Source of the DNA: Syngnathus acus
Lineage: Eukaryota > Chordata > Actinopteri > Syngnathiformes > Syngnathidae
Length of the DNA: 64,000 nucleotides
Assembly (NCBI RefSeq): GCF_901709675.1
Contig: NC_051105.1
Coordinates: 4,579,104-4,643,103, forward strand
Reading direction: 5' to 3'
The notes under the pieces were generated by a model. It worked only from the letters and a program-made list of their open reading frames with translations. It was not told the DNA's origin and searched no databases. The position numbers were made by a program, and so were the translations under genes. Numbering within the stretch: position 1 is the stretch's first letter; each line of letters starts with the position of its first letter. Below, piece by piece: positions 37,201-49,879 of this stretch.

Positions 37201-40200
37201 AATAATAATATAAGACACTCCTTTTACTTCATCTATGTGGAGTTTTTGGAGCCCAAAAATCAAATATGTGAGTTTTCAAATATGCGTGGGATTATTAGAT
37301 ACATGTGTGCTTATAATGTGGTCGTATTACTTAAGTAGCCGGATGGCGTGACTGCTGCCGTCTCCTTCCACTTGCACACCCTGGTTGGGAATTTCCATGT
37401 TGGACAGCTACAACACAACGGACAAAATGGGCGGCGGCGACAACAAAAGTGAGTTTAATTGAGCAAGGCGCATAAATTGAATGGAGGAATAATTTGAGCT
37501 GTCAAGTTACTGTGACTCACTTCCGTTCTCAGGCCAACAAAAGGCATGTTGGTGTCACACATGGCCACTAGGTGTGCCAACTCCTTGTTGAAGGCACTCA
37601 TCTCTCCTGACCGCTTGGGCTTCTTTGGCTCTGTTTCTGCCTGCTCTCCAGTCATCTACAGACACATTGACAGGAAATCTAGAATTAGGACTATAACAAC
37701 GCAATACTATAACATGAAACATTTATTATGAAGCTTGTGTATTCCTACCAATGTTTTATTGTTTTATTATAGATGACAGACAGACTTCTGATCTCCTTTA
37801 AACTAGGGTACCCTTTTGTGCTTCTCAGTGGTTCTTCTTTTTTGCACTTGTGGCAGTTAAGGTTTAAAACAACATATTCTGCCATTAGATGGTATAATTC
37901 ATATAAAATGTCCATGACTTTTCCAAAATGTCAGGTCGTGTTTTCTTTTCTAACAACTTTTCAATTACCTGGAAATAATTTTTCAATTTCCATAATTTAC
38001 TAACAATGGAAAATAGAGTACCTATTGGGATACAGCAAAACCAAATAGGAAGTGGCTGAGCACTGTGGAACAAAATGCCAATGCTGACCTTTCTCTTGGA
38101 GACAGCCCGGTGCGTTCGCGTCAATGTGGTGTCTTGGACGAGGTGCTCAAGGTTGGGCTTGAAATTCTGCAGGAGCTGTGCGCACATGGGCCCGTCGTCA
38201 CCTTCCAGCTGAGTCACGAACAGGAAGGAATACTTGTACTGCAGCGCTGTCAGGTTGCTCGGTAAATCAACCATTTCCACCACCTAAGCATCAAGGCAGA
38301 AAGAATGAACCATGTAGAAAATGGGGTGAGATGCCCGACGCTTATTGCTACTGTGTGATGGAGGAGATTGACTAACAATGTAGTACTGCGGGAGACGTGT
38401 GAGCTTGATGAAGAGCTTGTTCTTGCTCAATTTCCCCACAGGGTGTGTAGCAGCGTTGGAAAGGTGAAGGACGTCAGTACACACGGTGGGAAGGTGCTTC
38501 ACTGACTGCCTACAGCGTTGTTCACCCAGCCAGAATCTGTCCACAATGGCAGGGAAAAAAAAAAAAAAAAAGGCCTCATCACATCCCTAACACTTTCTTC
38601 AAGTTGTCATGACAGCTATTCTGGCCATCTTAACAAGCCAGAATTATCAAAAAACATCAATGAAGTTTTGCTGTTCTCTTTCAGTTGCAGATATTCACTG
38701 CCTGCTCTTTGACAGGGAGACTTACCTGAGTTGTTGGAGCCACGAGAGAATGCGCTTTGTGTCATCATTGATAGTCTTCTCAATGTCGTCCAGCATTGAT
38801 TGATCTAAGGGAAGAAAGCACCGTCGTTTCAGAACCACAGATAAATGTGACAGAGCCGAACGGCTTCCACTCACCTAATCCATACAGCATGGGTTGCAAC
38901 ATGCCAGAATGTAAATCGACAAAGATATGGAGGCACTCTGAGCGACCGCACGGCTCCAGGATGGGAATGACCAGAGTTGGTAGAGCGGTTTCAATGAATG
39001 CTGAGGTTGAGAGACAGAAGCACACAGGAATTCTTTACTGACAATAAGGGTATGAATTTAATAAATGTTGCAACAAAAGAGCAATAGATGTGCAGCCATT
39101 TTGTTACATTTTAGATGGCTGCACTGTTAGAGGACACGCTTTTCACGAGAGGATGAGAAGTTTGCATGGTTGTCTTTATGAGAAATGGGAGTTAAATACA
39201 TACAGCTGTCACAAGGATTGTTGCCTTTCAGAATGGCCTTCAGCTCAAGCAACTTCTGGTGAGAGCGTGCGTGAACACTGTCGATCAAAAGCTTCTCCAC
39301 GGACAAATGGTCAATCTATAAAGTTGGAGGAAGGCAAAAGTTATTCATTTCGGACACACACAAACTGTCAACTTTGAACTAGTGTAACTTACTTTCATTG
39401 CTCTCTCCATCAATTTGGAGTCACACGCAGGTAGAGGGGGCTCGTGGGAGATCTGCAGCGGCTTCGATCCATCTGATTCGTCAATCTTGATGGTGACTTT
39501 ATGTACAGAGGCCGTACCCGTTTTCCTACCAAGCACCTGTTGGCTGCGGATAACCAAAGAACCCATGGTTAAGTTTTGGTTTGAGACGCTTTGTTGGTGC
39601 GACGCATATACAAACAGCGAGAATTCAGGGTGTTGAAATCAAGGCTATGATAGATAACGAAAATTAACAAAATAACCAAACTAACCCTGAAAAAATGTTC
39701 ACCCACGAAACAAAATGACGGTTATAAAAAGGCATAAACATTTTTTGGAGGTGTGACTTTCGACTTAATCACACTTCCGGTTTCTTTTGATATATTCTCT
39801 ATCATGACATATTTTGATTTATATTTGACATGACTGTCATTTTTCCTTCACAAAAAAACAAGTAACAAAAGACTGGCAGGTTTTGGAGGGAGCTGGAAGG
39901 TATTAGTGGTATTTCTTCAAAGGGGAAAGTTTGTATGATTTGAGTTACTAGCGTGGTCGTATGACAAATACAACTTAGCCAACTCACCACTGCATTGTTC
40001 AGCCACTTATTCGTTGTTTGCTATTTATTTATCTATTTGTTTGTGTGTTTATTTTCGCCTTTTTTTTTTGGGCAGTGGCAAGGTCAAAGTCAAAGTCAGC
40101 TTTATTGTCAATCCCTTCATATGTCAAGACACACAAAGAAACCGAAATTCCGTTTCCTCCATCCCACGGTGACGAGACATACAAGTAGGCGACACAAAAC

Positions 40201-43200
40201 AAAAACAAGAAGGCACAAACCATAAATAATAAATAAAATAAAATGAGCGATGAATAAAAACAGACCAATAACCCATTGAATATGAGGGGCAAAACCGAGC
40301 CAGTGAGCATACAGCAAGAACAGGACGCTACACTGAAAGGGGGAGCGAGTTCAGGATCCTAACAGCCTGGAGTACGAAGCTGTTGGAAAGTCTGGTGGTG
40401 CGGGAGCGCAGGCTCCTGTACCGCCTCCCAGAGGGCAGAAGTTCAAACAAAGAGTGAGCGGGGTGACTCACATCACTCACAATCTTGGTCGCCTTGCGGG
40501 TGAGATGGGAGGTGTAAATGTCCTTCAAGGGTCCCGAGTAAAATAAATGGAAGGTTGAGGTATTCAATCAAAGACTCTTTTAAGGTATTACGTGGTCACC
40601 CGAGTGTTCATGGCAAGGCTATTTAAAGGCTTACTTCCAGACAGAGAGGGTGAGGTATTTTGCTGGCATGTATCTCTCCTCCTGCACCAGGTCCCCCCAG
40701 CGCTCCCTGATTAGCATTAAGGTCTGCGAGTGGAGAACCTCCAGCTGCAGCGAAAGACAGAAGGAGTCTGGAGGCAGAGCAGTTAAAGAAGACACGTGTG
40801 GGAAAGAACCAAGTAAGTATCACACTCATTCGCCCATCAGCATTCAACATGCACTCGGGCACGTATCCTTCGTCACAGCGCCAGTAAAAAGAGGCGTTTG
40901 TCCGCCACACAGGCTGCTCTTTGAAGTGGTGGGATGCACTGCTCGTGCTGGTGCAGGAAAGCCAGAGCGGAGATGCACTGATTAGCATTATTTAGCACAG
41001 GCATGCAGTACACTAAAAGCAAAATAAAGGACCTCTATTTCTTCGACCGCATGTCACCCTCGTAAAACATGTTTGGCTAATTAATGCTTGCTGTATGTGA
41101 CCAACAAACAAGCTGGCTTGGTTCTACTTTCCCAATCCTCGAGTAGAATTAGATGGAGACTGACGACTAACATTTCCGCTGCAAAGGTAGCAAGTAGTGA
41201 CACACAAACACATGCAAGCGCACACGCACACAAACAACAAAAGGATACGCAAACAGTTGTACATGTCCTGTAGCGGTTTCTCATCTGCACACAGGCGTGC
41301 TTGCACCAGCTCGTGAATATAGTTCACCTGCAGGCTGTGCACCAAGGCTCGGCCATCTGTTTTAAGAAGATGAAAAAATATGAACTTGCAAAAGACAACA
41401 CCTTCCATCACTTCATCCTTACCCCCAGTTTCCTTGTCCTCCACCAGGATCTCCAACTTTAGCAGCCTCCAGGGAATGTCTGGGTCATCGCCCATCACCG
41501 TCAACGTGGCCTCAAATTCTCCCTCCACTCGAAACTTCACACGGCCATTAGCTGCATGTGCAAACGTGCGTGGAAAAGAATAATCAAAAGGAGCTAAACA
41601 CACTGACATGATTAAGGATGCTTACCAACTGTAAGGTTGGCTAACTGGGGGGGCAAGTCTGTGGTAACGAGGCGGTGTCGCAGGATCTGATTCAGCTGGT
41701 TCAGGGTGGTCACTTTCTCAACTTTAGTGATAGGGTCAGGCGGAATGATCTTATCCTATGCAAAAAAAGACCAGAGTAGATGGTTAATGTCTTACTTCTC
41801 TCTTGGAAGTTATACTATTGAATGCATGACTATAGCTGGACACTAGAAGACGGGATCAGACCTGGTCAAAGTCTGGCCTACGGGTAACATATGGCCCATC
41901 CGATTTCTGACTAGTCCTCACAAAGACCATAAAGTCAATTTATTTTATGTGCGCACGTATGGATCGATGTACAAGGGAGGTAGACAGCAAAAGCTATGAC
42001 CGTGCAGTATTGCCCACTTAGTGCTAATTTTTGCTCGACATATTTTTCTAAAAAAAAAAGAAACTAGAAACAGATCATCAATGAAGTAGTCATTGATTAG
42101 CAAAACACTCCTCAGAGGAAAGAAACTTACTTTGAGCCATGCTGAAAGCAGAATTGCTGACTTACTCGTATGCAGGTGGGCAAGCGTGGGTAGGAGCCCG
42201 TTGTGAGGACGTCAATGGCGAAGGGGATGGCGAAGCTGGGCAGGCGTGCATGCACCAGGGCATCTCGGGCGAGTGATGCTAGCCGGTCCGCTGTGTCGAC
42301 AAACAAGATGGTCTGCTGATCCAAGAAGCTGGAGATCATCTGTCGCCATGGATAGCCCAAGTTTTAAAGTGAAAATCGTGCAATATCAGGAATAGATTTT
42401 TATTCTTTACGTAAACTTACAGCACATTTCTCCACCTTGCCCGCGTTGCTTGCCCACTTTACCAGGGCCAAGAGGCGCACAAATAGCTGCCGGGTACGAC
42501 TCGCAAATTGGACAATCTCGATTTTCCTTGAATTAAAGTGTTAATTATAAGATTATATTAACATAAACACATGTGACACACTGAGTAAGTGAAATAAAAA
42601 CACTTAACATACCTCTCCATGTCTGTTTTCCTTGGAAGCCTAAAGAACATTAGAACTGTATTAGATCCAACGTATATTGTTTTGATAAGTATTCAATTTG
42701 CTTATTAGAGAGAAACCTATGGAGAACACAGTCATCTTCAGACACAACATTAGGTACACTTGTTTAATCTAAAGAAATCCAATGTAAGATTCTAAAATGT
42801 AAAAATCAAAGATTCTAAAATTTATTTAAAACGCCAAAGATGTGCATTGATGCACTAGTGGTGGCAGATGTCCAATTTGTGGCGTTTTACTTTTGCGAGG
42901 TCCACCCAACTCAGGGCTAGGGGGGGTTGTTGGCCCAGCTCAGTACTGCATTTGAAGCAGTGGTACCGAACCCCACCAGTTTCATATGCGCATTCACCAA
43001 ACCACTCTAGTGAAAAAAATATTTTTTTCAAATTCAAGACATCAATGTTTATTACTGGTGCACAAAATGAGCCATGCACCAACACAATGCATGAACTTTA
43101 CACAATAAATCAGGTGTGTTCGGACCGCTGCAGTGGAGGCTCTGCCGAACCCCTGAGACCGACCCACCGAACCCCTAGGGTTCGAACCCAGATTATGAAC

Positions 43201-43988
43201 CACTGATTTAGAGAAATGGCAAAAGTCTTTTTGCAGACATAACAGTCCCCACAGAGCCAGCGAGATGACAGGCATTGTTTTGGTGTGTGTTTTTTTATTT
43301 TATTTGTGTATATTATATCGTATTTGTATGAATAAATGTTTAGTTGTTTTTTTTCCAGGTTCTACTTCGGCTCGTCAATGCAGCACACGCAGGAAGCCGC
43401 TTACCTGTTTTCCGGGTTCAGTCACGTAATCTTCCACATCGCGAGCCAGTTTAGAGCGAGCTGGCTTTAAGGGGACGAATTTGGAATCTGACTTGTTGAA
43501 GAAACAATCGCATTGCTAATGTAGTTTGGGTTACTACTGAAAATTAACACATGAATGCTTTTGAACATTATTCTTTCGAACCACATGAAGTGATCGATGA
43601 GTGTCCACCTCTCGTAGTCATGACAGATGATGTTTGCAGGTTACCCCAGCCCCTTCCCTTACTAAGTTAATTATTTTGGGTTATAATTTACGATGAACAC
43701 TTTTTAAGATGAAATCAATTGTGTGTGTATATGTGTGTGTGTGTGTGCACAGGGCAAACATCCCGGCTATCCTAGCCTAGCTTTTGAGGCCTCCATTGCT
43801 TCATCTACTTACAGCTCCGCCAGCAGGGTGATTTCATGGTAGGTTCTCTGCAGAAGGAAGTCAATAAGCAGACTCAGCCGTATCCCATGTGTAGCCATGG
43901 CTCCCGGTGCTGGTGGCTGGGGCCCCGAGACGACCGGGCCCCCAAGTGGCACCAGCTGCCCGTCTGCGCCGATCTGCACTGGAGCCAT
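31228..43988 (-). CDS. med14: Mediator complex subunit 14 (MED14)
   Basis: Architectural backbone of Mediator that links head, middle and tail modules and supports RNA polymerase II recruitment. Twenty-nine exons, 5' to 3': 43813-43988, 42613-42639, 42421-42526, 42166-42339, 41626-41755, 41423-41551, 41249-41356, 40635-40767, 39393-39543, 39204-39315, 38875-39000, 38726-38804, 38377-38536, 38089-38283, 37521-37655, 37331-37407, 36878-37038, 36648-36794, 36237-36481, 35483-35752, 35147-35390, 34679-34801, 34311-34487, 33347-33585, 33092-33271, 32332-32439, 31912-32037, 31648-31837, 31228-31301. Sum 4302 bp, 1433 aa (human 1454). Very strong identity to human MED14 throughout, for example [60 protein letters not shown] and [21 protein letters not shown] Ser/Pro-rich linker occupies about residues 990-1128. 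Exon 2 is a 27-nt micro-exon. The start codon follows a predicted YY1 site. Confidence 0.97.
40078..40567 (-). mobile_element. 5'-truncated LINE 3' end in med14 intron
   Basis: On the minus strand, 40567-40328 encodes [20 protein letters not shown] followed by [19 protein letters not shown], the C-terminus of a fish non-LTR reverse-transcriptase protein. A 3' UTR of about 250 bp follows and ends in ATAAAGCTGACTTTGACTTTG, a tail of short tandem units. It is inserted in the intron between exons 40635-40767 and 39393-39543. Confidence 0.8.
42850..43207 (-). mobile_element. hAT-like non-autonomous DNA transposon in med14 intron 1
   Basis: The minus strand starts at about 43207 with CAGTGGTTCATAATCTGGGT and continues with CGAACCCTAGGGGTTCGGTG and TCGGTCTCAGGGGTTCGGCA, a sequence seen repeatedly as an hAT-type element end in vertebrate genomes. 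The other end near 42852 (CACTAGTGGTGG) is a poorer match to the inverted terminus, so the copy is probably decayed. No transposase frame remains. Confidence 0.55.
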
Positions 43989-44208
43989 TTTACAATGACG
44001 ATAGCGACGAGTTAGCTAGCGACGAGATTCGACCGGCGCTAAAACGCAGTACTGTCGGCTTGTGGTGGCCAATATCCAGGAGGAAAGTGTTAAGCCGCGG
44101 GCTAACTACATCTCTCTCGTTGGACGAGTTGAGTTATTTCAACGGAAGTGTCTCTAACAGGCACTTTAACTTGGGAACGCGGTTGGGGAATATATTCAAT
44201 GCTGCTCG

Positions 44209-44219
44209 GCCGCCATCTT
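44209..44219 (-). promoter_or_regulatory. med14: YY1-type site upstream of med14
   Basis: GCCGCCATCTT on the plus strand reads AAGATGGCGGC on the minus strand, a full match to the YY1 core consensus, 221 bp upstream of the med14 start codon. YY1 sites of this form commonly sit at or just downstream of the transcription start of TATA-less housekeeping genes. The surrounding 43900-44240 is CpG-rich. Confidence 0.6.
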
Positions 44220-44356
44220 TGCTAAGGGAGCTCATTAGTAAGTAGGCTGGTGAAGTAGAAAACCCAAACAAGAGCCTCGGGGAATAGGAGTTAGAGTCCA
44301 GTGACAGTATATTCTATGCTAGTTTGCGACCAGTTAGATATTGCGATGGTTGATTT

Positions 44357-44665
44357 TTATTTGGGGCACAATCATTTTTTATAACTTGTGTTTTAATTTT
44401 ATAAAATTCTGTTGCGTTTTGAATGAAAACAAAATGGTAAATTATTACACAATTGACACAGACAAAAAGGATAAACCGGAGTCAAATTTCTTGTTTGGCA
44501 TGCACAAACTTGGCCAAAGAAGCTGATTCTAATTTTGGACACAATTCTTTTTTAAATTTATGTCTTATTTTTTAAAAATTCGGTCATGTTTTCAATGAAA
44601 ACAAAATGGTAAATTATTACACAATTGACACAGACAAACAATCATAACCATTCACATCTGAGGAC
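44357..44665. repeat. local direct duplication, ~172-bp spacing
   Basis: The phrase AATGAAAACAAAATGGTAAA with the following TTATTACACAATTGACACAGACAAA occurs at 44422 and again at 44594. Upstream sequence (CACAATNNTTTTTTA, TTTTATAAAATTC-like) is also duplicated with more divergence. No coding potential was seen. The two copies occupy about 44357-44530 and 44531-44665. Confidence 0.8.
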
Positions 44666-44819
44666 ACTTCTTTAAGTAACCACATAATTTCAGAATGTGA
44701 GAGGAAACCAGAGTAGCCAGAGAAAAGCAATCCAAGCATGGGAGAACATCAATTATACATTTATTTGAACTGTGTGCTTCTAATTTTTAGATGTCTTCTT
44801 ACACATATTGTAAGTTAGC

Positions 44820-45177
44820 ATTGTGAAACCCCTTTTTGCCACAGGCCACATAGTAGTTTTGGTGGCCCTCAGAGGGCCGTTATGACCAAACAATAGAAAT
44901 GTGTCATCACCTCATATTATTACTAATATGCAACATATTGGTACAGTTTAAAAAATCAAACTGACGAAAAGTGTTCAGATATTTTTGTTGCATTTCAAAG
45001 GGTAACTGGTAAGAAAACACTTGCATTCCTCACTGTTATTAGAGGTGAAGACAAGCGGCAAATTTGGTATTTTAACAAAAAAACATGAAGCTGCAGCACA
45101 TAATTTGTTTTCACAAGCCAAATGATGTGGTGGGCAGGATCTGGCCCCCAGTCCTTGAGTTTGACACCTGGGTTGGA
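44820..45177 (-). mobile_element. hAT-like element fragment
   Basis: The minus strand begins near 45177 with CCCAGGTGTCAAACTCAAGG, then ACTGGGGGCCAGATCCTGCC and CACCACATCATTTGGCTTGT, the terminal sequence of a well-known family of fish/vertebrate non-autonomous hAT elements. A GGCCCTCAGAGGGCC palindrome lies at about 44862. The boundary at the left end is uncertain. Confidence 0.55.
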
Positions 45178-46895
45178 AGTGAAAGAACACAAAGCAACTA
45201 TGTTACGGAGCAGCTTTTGTTTTAAATAAGAGCCTTGAAAATTGAGCAAGAAGACCAAAGCCACATCATGTATGTTACCAACGATGTCACGCAGACAGAA
45301 CATAGCACTTAAGCAAGAGGGGTCGGGACAAAATATTGGCTTTGCAATGTACTATATCATTGTTTCTTAAGACAGTACCAATCACTGCCATCGATTTAGC
45401 TTCTGTTTGGTGAAAACCCAATACGTACAATTGTGAAGCTCCATTTAGTCTCCATATGCTACCCATTTCCCATGTGTTTACACGATTTCTTCCATTCCTT
45501 CCATCACATATTGACATATTGTTGTCTTCCAATGTTTCAATTACCACACAATGTTGTGATGCGACACAATAACATCACAATCCTACTGAAATTTCTCTGC
45601 TACTCCTCATATATGTACATCCACGGATTGTTTTTGAAAATTTGTATTTGTTAGCATACACCAAGTATTTCTAAATGATACTTTTGTGTTTTTACTTTTT
45701 TGTACATAATATGGAAATTTAAAATTGGCCTCGAGTTAGTTGACAATATGGAAATCTTTAAAATACTGACCCTACCACCACATAAATTTATTTGACAGGA
45801 GGACATATTTATATAAAAGAGAAGGGTCAATAAAATGTTTGGATTTTACCCTAATATTTTGTCTGCCTTTAGTTTGATTGCCTTGCAATGTTTTGGTTTT
45901 CTTCACATTGCACGTGCGACGTTCCTCTACCCTCGGATGACGGAGAGCCAAAACGGCTGCCCCCGTTAAAATATTATTTAGATTTAATTAAAAGTTTCCG
46001 TCTGTATTCTTGACCCGTGCATGATGAAAACTCCACATTATCCATCTGCATATACAAATGGCCATCTATTATGAGTTAAAAAAAAAACAACAACATACGG
46101 GGAAAGGCCACAACCACGTCCGTGTTCTCGCGCGAATGTATAAAGATGATACGCACATGAACATCACAGACTTGTAAGAATTCTGCAAGGCCCCTTTATA
46201 AATCGTTGTTGTATTAGTCTCTGAACCATACGTGAGTATGCGAACAAACGACATGTTCCTTAAGAGTTAACCGACATCAACACTAGTAGTTGGACAATAG
46301 TGCGATTACAGTAGATTATTCGGGATCTACACTTGAAGTTGAAGCATTAATAGCGCAATTACAGTAGTTTATTCGGGATCGGGAAGTTTGGCTTTATAGT
46401 ATTTTTTTTCCCAACGAGTACAACGCTGGATAGCGGCGACTAACGGGTAAGCAACGCCAATTATTAATTTCGCATTGACAGTACTTTACACACAGAAATA
46501 TGGCATAAGCAGGAGTTAATTTAATGTGACTAAAAGCAACAATGCCAACAACAATCTGGCTAGTTTCACTTGCTCTTGACAGGCTCCGTGGCCATTTTGA
46601 AAGTGGAGTTCAAGGTTCCACCATTTTTCGAGTGCCATAATGGGTGCACCTGTTAAAAACACAAAATTGTCGACTTTTCGTGTTTCACTGGAACGCAACA
46701 TTAGTAAATGGTGGGCGGCGATGGTCTTTCGGGCTGAGCTCATCGTCCAGTTTTAGCCAAACCCCGGAGCTGGAGTTTAACGGATCCGGACTCTCTCAGG
46801 CGATCAGACTGGACCAGTTAAATGCACTTTCCGTTCAGCTGATGTGTTGACTGGGCTGCTCCACGGCTGCAGAGCAATCTCTCCTTACAGACGAG
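45178..46895. other. spacer between med14 and usp9x, upstream of usp9x
   Basis: AT-rich DNA with no recognised exon. Two direct repeats of about 32 bp, each ending TTATTCGGGATC, lie at 46296-46327 and 46349-46380. CpG density rises from about 46560 towards the usp9x first exon. Confidence 0.45.
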
Positions 46896-47268
46896 GGCCG
46901 ACGCTTTTGGAGTTGGACTCCGCTGCTCTGGCCTATTTTAAAACGGAGCGCCGCTCGCACCCGACTGCGCTTCCGCCATGTTGTACTGATTCAAGTTGTG
47001 CGTGAGTGACTGCTGCTTGGACCGAAGTGACAAGCCCCAGAAATTGGTCGAGAGTCGGGGGGCTGTGACTGCGCCGGTGACGCAGGGAAAAACACCCAGA
47101 AGCAAGAGAGGGGAAACGTCGGAATTAGAGATCTTTCTAGCTGTGGGTCGGTGTCTCCTGCGAAAAGCCGTCACCAGTACCAGGCCACGCTTATATAATA
47201 TACGACGACGCCGCCGCTCAAGGCTGGATGTAGCCGGTGAATAGAGGGGAAGTCATATCAAATTCCTG
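46896..47268 (+). promoter_or_regulatory. usp9x: usp9x promoter and non-coding first exon
   Basis: A CpG-rich block ends in a strong splice donor (CTG|GTGAGT, GT at 47269). CCGCCATGTT, a partial YY1-type motif, is at 46973. No coding exon of usp9x is present here, and the first coding exon has an acceptor at 49879, so this block is the best candidate for the 5' UTR exon. The start site cannot be placed exactly. Confidence 0.55.
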
Positions 47269-49879
47269 GTGAGTTGTTAGCTAACTAGCTCCGTAGGCTA
47301 ACGCTTGAGGGGATTGTTAGCCGCACGGCTAGCAAGTTACTAGCGTCAGCTGCTGTGGTGCACGGCAGGTAACCAACTATTGCATTGGTGTCATTTGTGC
47401 TTCTCGTGTGCTGAGATGCAGTCCATTCACGGCTATCGCTTTTTCGTTGTGTAATCGTGTGACAAGGTGGTTAAACTGCGATTCATTGTCCTAACATCAC
47501 GTACGTTCCCACGAACTCACCCGGTTTTACTGGCTACTGCTAGCTACCCGTCAATTGTCGACACTGTCTACTAACTGAACACTTTCTATACATGTTTTGT
47601 CTAGCGGTGTTAACATGTATGATTTAGATAATAGGTATTCACAACCTTAATGAACATCATATGTGCTAAATGCTCTATTGTATTGGATGTTTTTATTCCC
47701 ATTTGGTATTACCGAAAGTGCATCGTTGTTATGAGTTAAAAACTTGGATGATAGAAGTCTAAACTCAGGAAATAGACGACCCCTGTGTTCAGTTATAGCT
47801 CTTGTTACTCATGAGAGGATCACCTTTTATCTTTTCACTAAACAATGGCCTTCTTCTTGCTCTCAAAAGTTGATTTACATACATGTTGGACAAAATGCTT
47901 AAATGTTGAGTCATATGAGCTCGGCGCTTGTCAAAATAGAAGGGGGTTAGCTAACTGCACCGACTTGGGACGTTAGCAGCAATGGCTACCATCGTTAGCG
48001 CGTCCCAAGCTAACTGCAAATGGCGTTTCGGAAACACAACTTGGTCAACGGGGAACGCCTCACAAGCCCACGCAGACTTTGTTGCTGGTAGTGTGGGACG
48101 CGAACAGAATTCACCCTCTTGTCATTCGCTTATTAATGCGTTTTCTATGGGAGCGGTTAACCTAATGCCAGGCCGGGCCGAGTGATGATGAGGCCTGCAC
48201 GATTCAACGCAATTCGCTTTTGACGACAAGGCCTCCACGGAGGCTCGACTGTTTGGGTGGATCGCCTTGCACGTTCGCTAAGCTCGAAAAGCAGACGTCA
48301 AATAATGCCAGCCATTCACCGCGAATAATTAAAAGGGCTTGTTTTCCCCCTCTCCACAATTGTCATCCACTACTTCTTTCTACCATGGACGCCACATTCA
48401 TTCGTTATCGGTTCGTACTTGACGCTGTGTGAATGCTGCGCGAATGTTGTAAAGCCGGTTCTGTCCAAAAGGCCGGTCGACATGAAGTTTGTTCTAGAAT
48501 GAGCTTTTAGTGTGTTAATTGTATTGTCAGGTGGGTTAGCAACACCGGTGGGATGGTTGGCTTGGGGGGGCTGGGGTTCAACCATCTTTTGGTTCGGTTC
48601 TTAAATGGCATTTAGTATTTGCAGAGCTAGGATAAAAACCTGGGTAAATAAATGATTGATAAATTACTGTTAATTTCAAACGCCATCAAGTGAAAATCAT
48701 CGGAGCACAAACACTTTAATTGACTTTAATAAATGTAAATAAGGAGCCACCAACTATTGGTCAGAAGGGCAGAATTTTACCGGATAGTCATCTTGCTGGA
48801 CGGACCCTCAAGAAAAAAGATTTTGGCATAACATTGATAGTTGATGTTTATTGTTTTTGTATGGCATTCAATTTCATTACAAAACCTAATGCATTTTCGG
48901 CCTTTATAGTCTTAGTTTTTGCAGTTTCTGTTGCTTTATTGTGGGTCACATGATCTTTTCTCTCTGATCTTCGAAATGATGGAATACAGTCGTGAGCCTG
49001 ATTGGACGGTTCGGCGAGCCGCCAGTTGATGATCACTGATGGCACAGCAATCATGACTAAATCGATGTGAAATGCAATAGCTATTTAAAATATACATGAT
49101 CACCATTGCAACTGGTACTCTTAAGGCAGAAATGTGTTCAGTCAAGCCAGTTTTAAGGCTGACTGAATCAGGCTTAAAACTGGCTTCATTACACCAAGTA
49201 TGCCTAAGAGTGTAATGAAAGTTTCTCCCTTGCAGGAAATTATGGTGGGTGCCACAGGTTTGACACTGATTGGATACCTCAGACAAATTTCTGACAAAAG
49301 ATACTGACGACCCAATCTTTAATGATGTGTTGTTCCTTGACGGCGATGTTTAAAGAAATGCAAGTCTAAAAATCATCATTGATTGCCACTTTGTGCCCGT
49401 GGACAGATTTGTTTACTTTGCCTTTTGTTTGCTCATTATAGACTGAAATGTTGACGCTTAAAGTAATTGTTAAGGGGAATGAGCCTATCTTAGAATGCAT
49501 TGTTTGTCGACTTCAAAGTATGACAAATCCCACAAACTATCCGCATAAGGGCCATAACTTATTTTGGGTTTTACACAGAAGCTATTAAAGGTAGAAAATC
49601 TGCTGGAAAACCTGTTTCTGTGATGGCTCTGAACTCCCTCCGAAGTAGAGATAGTAATTTTTATGAACACGTTTGTTGTTTATACATAGATTTTTCTGTG
49701 TTGGTCTACAATTGGATGTCATTGAAGTCATAATGTTTTTGTTTTATAAGATTGACGCAGTGAAAGTCCCTTTTGCATATTTATTGCAAGTCGCTTCCCT
49801 TGGCCTACTGATTAATCCCAACCTTTAACCCTTTTCTCTTTCTGTCTCCCTCCCCTCTCACTGTCCTTCATCACTCTAG
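47269..49879 (+). other. usp9x: usp9x first intron
   Basis: Intron inferred between the non-coding first exon and the acceptor TCACTCTAG at 49871-49879. CpG content stays high to about 48450, then the sequence becomes AT-rich. Apart from the foldback at 49116-49214, I see no feature in it. Confidence 0.55.
49116..49214. repeat. foldback (hairpin) element in usp9x intron 1
   Basis: AGCCAGTTTTAAG (49145) pairs perfectly with CTTAAAACTGGCT (ending 49185) around a 15-nt loop. An outer pair, TACTCTTAAGGCA (49116) with TGCCTAAGAGTGTA (ending 49214), extends the stem with mismatches. The whole can fold into a roughly 99-nt hairpin. It may be a small foldback transposon or an RNA hairpin. Confidence 0.7.

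Noticed and set aside
43907-44245. 112-aa open frame on the plus strand across the med14 start
   Set aside because: It is antisense to med14 exon 1 and its CpG-rich promoter, where long chance frames are common; no homology was recognised.
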